The position numbers and the translations under genes were made by a program. The notes beneath the pieces were generated by a model. It saw only the letters and a program-made list of their open reading frames with translations. It searched no databases and was not told where the DNA came from. DNA of 64,000 nucleotides from Stutzerimonas stutzeri SDM-LAC (GTDB taxonomy: Bacteria; Pseudomonadota; Gammaproteobacteria; Pseudomonadales; Pseudomonadaceae), in NCBI RefSeq assembly GCF_000235745.1, contig NZ_AGSX01000168.1, positions 1 through 64,000 of the forward strand. Reading direction: 5' to 3'. Below are positions 56,162 through 64,000 of the stretch, in pieces. Positions within the stretch are counted from its first letter, which is position 1. Each line of letters opens with the position of its first letter.

Positions 56162-56791
56162 ATGTACTGGATGGAGTTTCTCACCGTGGCGCTGGTTCAC
56201 TTGCTCGCTGTCGCCAGTCCTGGGCCTGACTTTGCGGTGGTCGTGCGCGAAAGTGTGGCCCGCGGTCAGCGCAGCGGCAGCTGGACGGCCATCGGTGTAG
56301 GCAGTGGCATCCTGCTGCACGTGGGTTATTCATTGCTAGGGATTGGTCTGATCGTCTCGCAGTCGATTGTGTTGTTCAACCTTTTCAAGTGGTTAGCAGC
56401 TGGCTATCTGTTCTATCTCGGTTTCCAGGCACTGCGCGCCAAGCCCGTCGCGGTGGACAACCTTGCATCATCCGCGTCCAGTGTTGCGATTAGCCCTAGA
56501 CGCGCTTTTACGGTTGGTTTCGTCACCAATGGCTTGAACCCCAAGGCGACGTTGTTTTTTCTGTCCTTATTCACCGTGGTTATCGACCCCCATACCCCGC
56601 TCGCGGTTCAGGCCGCCTATGGGTTATATCTGGCAGGCGCGACCGGGCTATGGTTCTGCCTGGTGGCCTGGTTGTTCAGCCGCGAGCGTGTGCGGGCCGG
56701 GTTCGCCCGCATGGGACACTGGTTCGATCGCGTGACCGGTGCGGTGCTGATTGGCCTGGGTGTTCGGTTGGCGGCAAGCGAGATCGCCTGA
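56162..56791 (+). CDS. LysE/RhtB family exporter
   Basis: A 209-residue membrane protein with about six helices and the family motif VASPGPDFAVVVRESVARGQRSG, then FVTNGLNPKATLFFLSLF. These proteins export amino acids or related metabolites. GGAG (AACGGAGTCG) precedes the ATG. Substrate cannot be predicted; it could be a homoserine/threonine-type exporter. Confidence 0.92.
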   Translation: MYWMEFLTVALVHLLAVASPGPDFAVVVRESVARGQRSGSWTAIGVGSGILLHVGYSLLGIGLIVSQSIVLFNLFKWLAAGYLFYLGFQALRAKPVAVDNLASSASSVAISPRRAFTVGFVTNGLNPKATLFFLSLFTVVIDPHTPLAVQAAYGLYLAGATGLWFCLVAWLFSRERVRAGFARMGHWFDRVTGAVLIGLGVRLAASEIA

Positions 56792-56948
56792 TCAGGCCTG
56801 CTCGCCTTGCTGCTGCATCGTGACGTCCTGGCACGAAGAACAATTGCGGCATCGGTGGTCCGAAACGGGAGCGGCACGGCCAGGCGTCGCACCGGTGGCC
56901 GCATGAACATCTAGCGTGCGTCTCATAACATCAATAACAGGAAGCCCT

Positions 56949-58631
56949 ATGCTGCAGACACGAGTGATCAAACCCGCCGCGAATGCCTACCAGTACCCCC
57001 TGTTGATCAAGAGCTTGCTGCTGTCCGGGCAGCGCTACGAGCGCACCCGTGAAATCGTCTACCGCGATCAGCTGCGTTTCGACTATCGCACCCTCGGTGA
57101 GCGCATCGCTCGGCTCGCCAACGTGCTGACAGACGCCGGGGTCAAGGCGGGCGATACCGTGGCGGTGATGGACTGGGACAGCCATCGCTACCTGGAATGC
57201 ATGTTTGCGATCCCGATGATCGGTGCGGTGGTGCATACCATCAACGTGCGGCTATCGCCCGAGCAGATCCTTTTCACCATGAATCATGCCGAGGATCGCT
57301 TCGTTCTGGTCAACAGCGAGTTTGCGCCGCTGTATCACGCCATCGCCGGGCAGTTGACGACCGTGGACAAGACGTTGCTGATCACCGACGCCGAGGACAA
57401 GCAGTGCGATTTGCCGAACTGCGTCGGTGAGTACGAAACCCTGCTGGCGGCCGCAGCGGCGAGTTACGATTTTCCCGATTTCGATGAAAACTCGGTGGCG
57501 ACCACGTTCTATACCACTGGCACCACCGGCGACCCCAAGGGCGTCTACTTCACGCATCGTCAACTTGTCCTGCACACGCTGGCAGGCGCGGTGACGGTCG
57601 GCTGCCGCGAAAACCCCCAGCTGATGGCGGCTGGGGATGTGTACATGCCGATTACACCGATGTTCCACGTGCACGCCTGGGGATTGCCCTATGTGGCGAC
57701 GATGTTGGGCCTCAAGCAGGTTTATCCGGGCCGCTACGATCCGGAGCTGCTGGTCGAGCTGTGGCGCCGGGAAAAGGTGACCTTTTCGCACTGCGTGCCG
57801 ACCATCGTGCAGATGCTGCTCAAAGCCAAGGCCGCGCAGGGTACGGACTTCAGCGGCTGGAAGATCACCATCGGCGGCAGTGCGCTCACACGGGGCCTCT
57901 ATGAATCGGCGCGGGCGTCTGGCATGCAGTTGGTGGCTGCCTACGGCATGTCGGAAACCTGTCCGCTGATTTCCGGGGCTCATATCAACGATGAGCTGCG
58001 CAATGCCAGTGAGGACGAGCAGATTAACTACCGTCTCAAGGCCGGGATTCCGGTGGTGCTGGTCGATGCGGCGATCCAGGCGCCCGACGGCAGTTTCCTG
58101 CCTGCCGATGGCGTGTCCCAGGGTGAACTGGTGCTCCGTGCGCCCTGGCTGACGCAGGGTTATGCGGGCAATCCGGAGAAGAGCGAAGAGCTGTGGGCTG
58201 GCGGTTGGTTGCATACCGGTGACGTCGCCACCCTTGATGAGATGGGCAATATCGATATTCGTGATCGCATCAAGGATGTGATCAAGACGGGTGGCGAGTG
58301 GATATCGTCTCTGGCGCTCGAAGGCCTGATCAGCCGGCACGATGCAGTTCGCGACGTTGCGGTGGTGGGCGTGCCGGACGAGCGCTGGGGTGAGCGACCA
58401 TTTGCGCTGCTGGTGCTCTGCGAGGGCAGGCAACTGGATGCGCGAGCGTTGCAGGCGTTCCTTGAGCCTGCCGTGGCGCAAGGCCAGATCAATAAGTGGG
58501 CGATTCCGCAGCAGATCGCCGTGGTTGAGGATATTCCCAAAACCAGCGTGGGCAAGCTCGATAAAAAGCGTATCCGCGTCGACATCGCGCGCTGGGTCGA
58601 GGAGGGCAGTAGCGCCATCTCTTCGGTCTGA
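56949..58631 (+). CDS. Fatty acid--CoA ligase, AlkK-like
   Basis: A 560-residue adenylate-forming enzyme. The AMP-binding P-loop is YTTGTTGDPKGVYFTH; downstream are PMFHVHAWGLPY, AYGMSETCP, GWLHTGDVATLDEMGNIDIRDRIKDVIKTGGEWIS and the C-terminal PKTSVGKLDKKRIR lysine. It matches medium-chain acyl-CoA ligases related to AlkK. ATG 56949 gives MLQTRVIKPAANAYQYP; a start 11 codons upstream is not supported. Probably activates fatty acids for beta-oxidation. Confidence 0.9.
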   Translation: MLQTRVIKPAANAYQYPLLIKSLLLSGQRYERTREIVYRDQLRFDYRTLGERIARLANVLTDAGVKAGDTVAVMDWDSHRYLECMFAIPMIGAVVHTINVRLSPEQILFTMNHAEDRFVLVNSEFAPLYHAIAGQLTTVDKTLLITDAEDKQCDLPNCVGEYETLLAAAAASYDFPDFDENSVATTFYTTGTTGDPKGVYFTHRQLVLHTLAGAVTVGCRENPQLMAAGDVYMPITPMFHVHAWGLPYVATMLGLKQVYPGRYDPELLVELWRREKVTFSHCVPTIVQMLLKAKAAQGTDFSGWKITIGGSALTRGLYESARASGMQLVAAYGMSETCPLISGAHINDELRNASEDEQINYRLKAGIPVVLVDAAIQAPDGSFLPADGVSQGELVLRAPWLTQGYAGNPEKSEELWAGGWLHTGDVATLDEMGNIDIRDRIKDVIKTGGEWISSLALEGLISRHDAVRDVAVVGVPDERWGERPFALLVLCEGRQLDARALQAFLEPAVAQGQINKWAIPQQIAVVEDIPKTSVGKLDKKRIRVDIARWVEEGSSAISSV

Positions 58632-58940
58632 TACCAGGTTTTCGCCGCGTGGGGCTGATCATGCTGCGACATTCTGGTCGGTCGCGGCATCGACAGGACA
58701 TCTGCCGCATACGCTACTGACCGTCTTATCGAGAAGCGGCCGCCCAGCCGGCGGCTTGCTGCTGTGGCCTTGTCGGTACGTCCAGCACACTGGAGCAGGA
58801 TTTCGGCAGACGTTGGGCGCCTGAATCATCTCGGGTTCGTCGGGGCGTTCCGGTTCCGCTGGCGGGCGGGTGTTACCCTGACGTCGCATTCCAGCCCGTG
58901 CCGTAACAGGCTGGCGTTTCGCAGATGAAAGGAAGTAGAC
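58632..58940. other. Intergenic region between CoA ligase and OmpA-like gene
   Basis: 309 bases without a supported gene. A GC-rich stem (GCCGCC...GGCGGC, about 58738-58756) after the CoA ligase could be a weak terminator, but no T-run follows. A GTGTTACCC motif is at 58869. The promoter of the OmpA-like gene should lie here; none is obvious. Confidence 0.4.
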
Positions 58941-59597
58941 ATGAAGAAGATCGGTAACCTGACCGCACTTGCCGCCACCCTTGCGCTGCTGGTCGGCTGC
59001 ACCAACAATCCCTATACCGGTGAACGCGAAGCTGGCAAGGCCGGCATCTACGGCGGCATCGGTGCGATCAGTGGAGCAGTGATCGGCGCGGCCACCTCCA
59101 GCAAGAAGGATCGCGCCAAAGGTGCATTGATCGGAGCCACAGTCGGCGGTGCTGCTGGGGGCGGCTACGGTTACTACGTCGATACCCAGGAAGCCAAGCT
59201 GCGCCAGACGTTGCAGGGCACCGGCGTACAGGTCCAGCGGCAAGGCGATAACCTGACGCTGATCATGCCGGGTAACATCACTTTCGCGAGCAATTCGGCC
59301 GATATCTCCAGCAGCTTTTATCCGACACTCAATTCGCTGGTGCAGGTGTTCAAAGAGTTCAACAAGAACGGTGTCGACATCACCGGTCACACCGACAGTA
59401 CCGGCTCACAGCAACTCAACCAGGATCTTTCCAATCGCCGCGCCCGTAGTGTCGCCGCCTATCTGGAAGGCAACGGCGTGCCAGCGTCGCGTATCTCGTC
59501 TTACGGCGCGGGCTCGAGCCAGCCGATTGCGAGCAATGACAGCGCTGCCGGGCGTGCCCAGAACCGCCGTGTAGAGATCAATCTGCGACCTCTTTAA
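58941..59597 (+). CDS. OmpA-family lipoprotein (YiaD-like)
   Basis: A 218-residue outer-membrane lipoprotein. Lipobox LLVGC (Cys20), then a Gly-rich glycine-zipper region (GIYGGIGAISGAVIGAATSS, GALIGATVGGAAGGGYGYY), then an OmpA C-terminal peptidoglycan-binding domain (about 110-218) with ITGHTDSTGSQQLNQDLSNRRA and QNRRVEINLRPL. The peptidoglycan-binding Asp and Arg are present. AAGGAAG precedes the ATG. Likely tethers outer membrane to peptidoglycan. Confidence 0.93.
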   Translation: MKKIGNLTALAATLALLVGCTNNPYTGEREAGKAGIYGGIGAISGAVIGAATSSKKDRAKGALIGATVGGAAGGGYGYYVDTQEAKLRQTLQGTGVQVQRQGDNLTLIMPGNITFASNSADISSSFYPTLNSLVQVFKEFNKNGVDITGHTDSTGSQQLNQDLSNRRARSVAAYLEGNGVPASRISSYGAGSSQPIASNDSAAGRAQNRRVEINLRPL

Positions 59598-59603
59598 GCG
59601 ACC

Positions 59604-59646
59604 TTGGCACAGGCGAGGCCGTCGCAACCTTGCTTGTGCCATTTTG
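59604..59646 (+). terminator. Rho-independent terminator after OmpA-like gene
   Basis: TGGCACAGGC (59605-59614) pairs with GCTTGTGCCA (59632-59641), with one G-U pair, followed by TTTTG. Confidence 0.65.
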
Positions 59647-59753
59647 ATGGCGTCAGCTTTACAGCTTTTCTCTTGTTTCGATTGAACCTCTGAGCGATCC
59701 ATGACTCTGAAGCTCCTGACAGCGAGCCATAGTAGTGGCACTGAGGAGGTCGA

Positions 59754-62700
59754 ATGGATGATCGTTCCGCTCTCCATTCTCGTAAGCCTTGGCTGCCATT
59801 GGTAGTGACGCTGACCCTGATGGCGGGGCTCGGAGGATGGGTCGGCTGGCAGTGGCATGTTCAGGAAATGCGAGTGCGCGCCGAGCAAGCCCAGCGATTC
59901 AATCTGGCGGTCAATGACATCGAAAGCAGTCTGCGTGAGCGCATGCGCGCCTACGAGATGGTGCTGCGAGGGTTGGCCGGGCTTTTTGTCGGCAGTGATG
60001 AGGTCAGTCTGCAGGACTGGAACAGGGCTTCCGATCAGCTTCAGCTTCAGGATTTCTACCCCGGCATCCAGGCCATCGCCCTGGCTCGCTACGCGCGCGC
60101 GGATGACCTGGAATCGGTTATTTCCGAAATACGCGAGAACGGCCGTGGCGAATTTCGCATGTATCCCCGCGGAGAGCGCAGCGATTACCTGATCGTGGAC
60201 TTCATCCATCCGCTCGATTGGCGTAATCGCCGGGTGCTGGGTTTCGACATGCTGAGTGAGGCAACGCGCAGGGAAGCCGTGATGGCCGCACGCAATATTG
60301 GTACTCCGATGCTCACTGGGCCGGTGCGGCTCAAGCAGGAAACAGAGCACAACGCGCAGATCGGGATTCTTCTGTACCTTCCGCTTTATCGCGCACGGGC
60401 TCCGATAACCACTCTGGAAGAGCGCCAGGAAGCATTTGCCGGATCGCTTCACGGTGCGTTTCGGCTGACCGATCTGATGGAAGGGGTGTTGGGTTCGCGC
60501 AGCAAGCTGTTTCAGTTGCAGCTGTTCGACGCTGCCGCGCCAGACGAGCCATTGTTGGTGGGGCGCGCTCCGGTGAGCGTCGATGCTGGCTTCCATCGTG
60601 TTCGCAATATTTACATGTACGGCCGTAGCTGGCAGCTGGAAGTGGCCAGCACGCCGGAATACGAAGCCATCCTCAACCGGGTGGGGCGGGCTTTCAATCT
60701 TGCTGCGGCGCTGACCGCGGCCGCATTATTTTCTCTGTTGATTGGCGGCTACCTTTATTTGCGCGAACGGACCCTGCGCAGCAGTCAGGCGCTCGGTGCC
60801 CAGCTTCAAGAGCGGGAGGCATGGTTCCGCCAACTGATCGAACAGCTGCCAGTAGCGACGGTGCTGTGCAGCGACGAAGGGCGCATAGAGTTGGCCAATC
60901 AGAGCGCCGCTGCGCTGCTGGGTAGCAGTGCGGGCCTGCTCGCGGGTGAGCGCCTCAGTCACTACATCCCTGAAGCTTTGCAGGACGCAGCCGATGGGAA
61001 CCAACTGGACGCCAACCAACATGAGAGCCACGCCCTGCGCGAAGACGGCACCCCCATTCCTGTTTCGCTCAGTCTGACCAGTTTCAAGCGGGACGAGACC
61101 ATTCACTATCTGCTCAATCTCGTGGATCTGCAGCAGCGCAAGCGTGACGAGGAGCGCTTTCGCAATGTGGTAGAAGCCTCGCCGAACGCTTTTCTGTTGT
61201 TCGATCATGACGGCCAGATCGTGATGGTTAACCGTCAGACCGAGCTGCTGTTCGGCTACAGCCGACAAGAGCTGTTAGGTCAGTCGGTTGAAATACTGAT
61301 CCCGGTGTCGATGCGCAAGACCTATACCGAGGTGCGCAACCGTTTTCGCCAGACTCCAGAATCACGTCGCCTGGGTGAGAATCGCGAACTCTTCGGTCGC
61401 CACCGGGATGGCCATTTGCTGCCTGTGGAGGTCGGCCTGTCGCCGCTGCGCAGTGGCGACGAGCAACTGGTGCAGGCCGTGGTGATCGATATCGCTCATC
61501 GCAAAGCAGCGGAGCGGCGTCTGCGCGATCAGGCGAATGAGCTGCTGATCGCCAACCGCTACAAATCCGAATTTCTCGCCAACATGTCGCACGAACTGCG
61601 TACGCCGCTCAATAGCATTCTTATCCTGAGCGATCAGTTGAGACAGAATGCGGCGAGCAACCTGACCGAGAAGCAGGTTCGCCACGCCGATATCATGCAT
61701 CGGGCCGGCCACGATCTACTCCAACTGATCAATGACGTGCTTGATCTGGCCAAGATCGAAGCCGGTCACATGGAGATCAAGTCGGAGCCGCTCGACCTCA
61801 GCGAAGTGCTGGCAGAGCTGTTGGCTGGGATGCAGCCGATGGCGGATCAGAACGGACTGTCCCTCACGACCCGGATCGACCCGGACGTTCCGCCGTCGAT
61901 CATCACTGACCGTGCGCGGCTGCAGCAGATTTTGCGCAACCTGGTGACCAATGCACTGAAGTTTACCGAGCAGGGCTCCGTTGATATCCATGTGAGCAGC
62001 CGGCCGGCTGAGAGCCCTGCCGATGAAGCCATGCTGCAGATCTGTGTGACCGACACCGGTATCGGCATCGCAGAAGATCAGCAGGAGCGGATCTTCCAGG
62101 CCTTTCAGCAAATCGACGGTTCGATCAGCCGTCAGTACGGCGGCACAGGCCTGGGGCTCGCAATCGCACGGCAACTGGCCGAGGTGTTGGGCGGCGGGAT
62201 TCGCCTCACAAGCTCGCTGGGGCGGGGTTCCAGTTTTACCGTCGAGTTGCCGATGAAAGCCTCTGCGACGCCGGAGGTCCGGACGCTACGGCCATATCAA
62301 CAACGCGGCCAGGGTGGCGGTCTGCTGATTGTCGAGGACGATGCCGATTTTGCTTCGGTAGTGGCGGAGGTCGCGCAGTCACACGGTTTTTCCAGTGTCA
62401 TCTGCGGTAGCGGACAAGAAGGGCTGGATGCGCTCGCTCACGACCGTTTCGCGGCGGTGATCCTGGACGTTCTGCTGCCTGACATCAGCGGCTGGCAGGT
62501 CCACCGGGCGTTGCGAGCCGACCCCAAGCACCAGGATACGCCGGTATACATCATTTCCTGCGTGCCACAGCCGCAGGGCTGGTCGGACGACAGTTCACGC
62601 TACCTGCTCAAGCCTGTGGCTCACTCAGAGCTGGAGCGGCTGTTCGTCGATCTGGCGCGGCAGGAAGGCAATTCGACTCGGCTGCTGCTGGTTGAAACCG

Positions 62701-63461
62701 ATCCGGAGCGGCGCCGTCAACTGCGTGAATATTTCGAGCGGATCGGTTATCGGGTCAGCGAATGCCAGCGCAGCGAAGACGCCCGACTGGCTTATGCTGA
62801 GCACCGATATTCGGTGCTGATCATCGACTTTGATCTTCCTGGCGAAAACGGGCTGGAGCTGCTCGATGCGCTCGACCGCCTGCGCTCGCTAAAGGACGTC
62901 AGGGTGATCCTGACCAGCCGAGAGGCGTTATCGGAAAAGAATCTGCAGCGGCTTGAGCGTTATTCATCGGTTGCGTTGTCGAAAACAGAAGGAATGGAGC
63001 ATATGGAAGATGCACTGAAACCCGTTGGGGTTGATGCTGCCGCGTGGGGAATGGGTGAGCTGGAACACCCCCTGCTGGGGCAGCGCGTGTTGTTGGTAGA
63101 CTCTGACGTGCGGGCAATTTACGCCATCAGCGCCGTGCTCGACGAACAGGGGTTGCAGGTGGTTCCGGTGACGAGCTGTGCTGAAGCGCTGGAGCGCTTC
63201 GATCAAGATGCGTTTGATCTTGCGCTGGTGGATATGGCCATGCCGGATGATGGCGGACCCGCCCTGATTCTTCAGCTCAGAAACGACTATGGTTGTCAGG
63301 TGCCGATTGTGGCAATGGCGGTCGGCTCTGATACGGATGGACCGGGGAGGAATGTCCCGGCCGGCGCCGACGACATCCTATTCAAACCGGTCGACAGCGC
63401 GAGGCTGGTTGAGCTGCTGCGGCGTCTGGAACGTACTGATGGCCCTCATGCAGGCCCGTAA
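59754..63461 (+). CDS. Hybrid sensor histidine kinase: CHASE-PAS-PAS-HisKA-HATPase with three receiver domains
   Basis: A 1235-residue membrane sensor. Two membrane helices (about 13-33 and 313-335) bound a periplasmic CHASE domain. Then come two PAS domains (about 355-465 and 470-590), the phosphoacceptor domain with His613 in ANMSHELRTPLNS, an ATPase domain (about 650-845), and three receiver domains with Asp905 (VILDVLLPD), Asp1025 (IIDFDLPG) and Asp1160 (LALVDMAMPD). REC3 lacks the usual Thr/Ser (MAVGSD). A separate response regulator starts 90 bases downstream. Ligand unknown. Confidence 0.93.
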   Translation: MDDRSALHSRKPWLPLVVTLTLMAGLGGWVGWQWHVQEMRVRAEQAQRFNLAVNDIESSLRERMRAYEMVLRGLAGLFVGSDEVSLQDWNRASDQLQLQDFYPGIQAIALARYARADDLESVISEIRENGRGEFRMYPRGERSDYLIVDFIHPLDWRNRRVLGFDMLSEATRREAVMAARNIGTPMLTGPVRLKQETEHNAQIGILLYLPLYRARAPITTLEERQEAFAGSLHGAFRLTDLMEGVLGSRSKLFQLQLFDAAAPDEPLLVGRAPVSVDAGFHRVRNIYMYGRSWQLEVASTPEYEAILNRVGRAFNLAAALTAAALFSLLIGGYLYLRERTLRSSQALGAQLQEREAWFRQLIEQLPVATVLCSDEGRIELANQSAAALLGSSAGLLAGERLSHYIPEALQDAADGNQLDANQHESHALREDGTPIPVSLSLTSFKRDETIHYLLNLVDLQQRKRDEERFRNVVEASPNAFLLFDHDGQIVMVNRQTELLFGYSRQELLGQSVEILIPVSMRKTYTEVRNRFRQTPESRRLGENRELFGRHRDGHLLPVEVGLSPLRSGDEQLVQAVVIDIAHRKAAERRLRDQANELLIANRYKSEFLANMSHELRTPLNSILILSDQLRQNAASNLTEKQVRHADIMHRAGHDLLQLINDVLDLAKIEAGHMEIKSEPLDLSEVLAELLAGMQPMADQNGLSLTTRIDPDVPPSIITDRARLQQILRNLVTNALKFTEQGSVDIHVSSRPAESPADEAMLQICVTDTGIGIAEDQQERIFQAFQQIDGSISRQYGGTGLGLAIARQLAEVLGGGIRLTSSLGRGSSFTVELPMKASATPEVRTLRPYQQRGQGGGLLIVEDDADFASVVAEVAQSHGFSSVICGSGQEGLDALAHDRFAAVILDVLLPDISGWQVHRALRADPKHQDTPVYIISCVPQPQGWSDDSSRYLLKPVAHSELERLFVDLARQEGNSTRLLLVETDPERRRQLREYFERIGYRVSECQRSEDARLAYAEHRYSVLIIDFDLPGENGLELLDALDRLRSLKDVRVILTSREALSEKNLQRLERYSSVALSKTEGMEHMEDALKPVGVDAAAWGMGELEHPLLGQRVLLVDSDVRAIYAISAVLDEQGLQVVPVTSCAEALERFDQDAFDLALVDMAMPDDGGPALILQLRNDYGCQVPIVAMAVGSDTDGPGRNVPAGADDILFKPVDSARLVELLRRLERTDGPHAGP

Positions 63462-63551
63462 GGAGAAGTGTGTGACGCATCGTTCAAGCCGAACTGGCGT
63501 CCCCGACGTCGGTAGCGGAAACCGAATCATGCTGTGCTGGGAGCTCGGCTG

Positions 63552-64000
63552 ATGGCGTGGTCGCAACCCCAACCTCAGTCTCGAACCCGCACGTTGTTGG
63601 TAGTCGATGATCGCGAGGCGAATCTGGTTGCCATGGAGGCCCTGCTCGGCGACGGCGACTGGCAGGTCCATACGGTTAACTCTGGCGAAGCCGCGCTGCA
63701 GGCATTGCTTGATCTGGATGTCGAGCTGGTGTTGCTGGATGTGCAGATGCCGGGCATGGATGGGTTCGAAGTGGCGCGCCTGATGCGCGGAAGTCCGCAC
63801 TCGCGCTACACGCCGATTATCTTTGTTTCGGCCATCGCGCATACCCGCGAGTCGGTGTTGCGTGGCTACGCCACGGGTGCGGTTGATTTCATTCTCAAGC
63901 CGTTCGATCCGCAGGTGCTCAAGCACAAGATCAATACGCTGCTCAGTCATGAGCACAATCGACGTGACTTGCAGGTACTCAGCCAGCAGCTCGACAGTGC
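63552..64000 (+). CDS. Response regulator, 3'-truncated by window edge
   Basis: Open to the end of the window. The first 120 residues are a receiver domain: LLVVDDREANLVAME, phosphoacceptor Asp63 in LVLLDVQMPGMDG, IFVSA and the Lys in FILKPFD. The segment after it, HKINTLLSHEHNRRDL, begins a coiled linker, so an output domain (kinase, GGDEF or HD-GYP) may follow outside the window. Starts ATG 63552, 90 bases after the hybrid kinase, probably the same operon. Confidence 0.9.
   Translation, partial: MAWSQPQPQSRTRTLLVVDDREANLVAMEALLGDGDWQVHTVNSGEAALQALLDLDVELVLLDVQMPGMDGFEVARLMRGSPHSRYTPIIFVSAIAHTRESVLRGYATGAVDFILKPFDPQVLKHKINTLLSHEHNRRDLQVLSQQLDS

Noticed and set aside
57252-58481. A 409-codon minus-strand frame over the acyl-CoA ligase
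   Set aside because: Antisense shadow; no ribosome binding site, no recognisable family.
59406-60596. A 396-codon minus-strand frame spanning the OmpA gene end, the gap and the kinase start
   Set aside because: Antisense shadow of two real genes.

Overview
The window (about 62% G+C, no plasmid, phage or IS signature) is core chromosome of a Pseudomonas-group gammaproteobacterium. Gene order folP-glmM-tpiA-secG-tRNA-Leu-tRNA-fMet-rimP-nusA-infB-rbfA-truB-rpsO-pnp, then a BON-protein gene, pgi-panDCB-folK-pcnB-crcZ-cbrBA-gluQ-dksA, is the arrangement I know from Pseudomonas. The accessory genes between these blocks suggest the stutzeri group (Stutzerimonas), but that rank is inference; the Pseudomonas-type cbrA/cbrB/crcZ locus is the firmest taxonomic marker.

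Layout. 1-12.3 kb, plus strand: end of folP, cell-wall and glycolysis genes, secG, two tRNAs, then the rimP-nusA-infB-rbfA-truB-rpsO-pnp transcription/translation/RNA-decay block. 12.5-12.9 kb: a periplasmic BON protein behind a near-consensus sigma-54 promoter. 13-26.3 kb, minus strand: two DUF2845 proteins with a large DUF748 envelope protein, an RlmI-like methyltransferase, a thiolase, an MpaB/DUF2236 protein, pgi, pantothenate genes panD/panC/panB, folK and pcnB. 26.4-31.7 kb, minus strand: the carbon-catabolite control locus: the small RNA CrcZ with CA motifs, its sigma-54 promoter and CbrB-type inverted repeat, cbrB, cbrA and the overlapping small ORF cbrX. 31.8-39 kb: gluQ and dksA, an aminotransferase with sfsA, a PQQ-type sugar dehydrogenase lipoprotein, an MgtC-family protein and two membrane proteins. 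39-41.8 kb: a LOG-family gene flanked by four perfect DnaA boxes, then an SDR. 41.8-49.2 kb: a SulP transporter, a PA4642-like protein, mqo, a YajG lipoprotein, a DUF1329 protein and a small membrane protein. 49.2-64 kb: an acyltransferase, two small proteins, a divergent SRAP protein, an M48 lipoprotease, a SnoaL-like protein, a TMEM165/GDT1 transporter behind a yybP-ykoY manganese riboswitch, rsmC, a 2-hydroxyacid dehydrogenase, a LysE exporter, an AlkK-like CoA ligase, an OmpA-like lipoprotein, a CHASE hybrid sensor kinase with three receiver domains, and the start of a response regulator.

Most genes are housekeeping. I found no clearly new multi-gene system. The points most worth a second look are: glucose-6-phosphate isomerase with glycine where the family's catalytic glutamate should be; the cluster of four same-orientation perfect DnaA boxes with short repeats around the LOG gene; the sigma-54 promoter of the BON gene; the SRAP protein lacking two of four catalytic residues; the complete CbrXAB-CrcZ regulatory locus; and the manganese riboswitch. 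Start codons were moved inward from the longest open frame wherever family length, a ribosome binding site or a known N-terminus required it.
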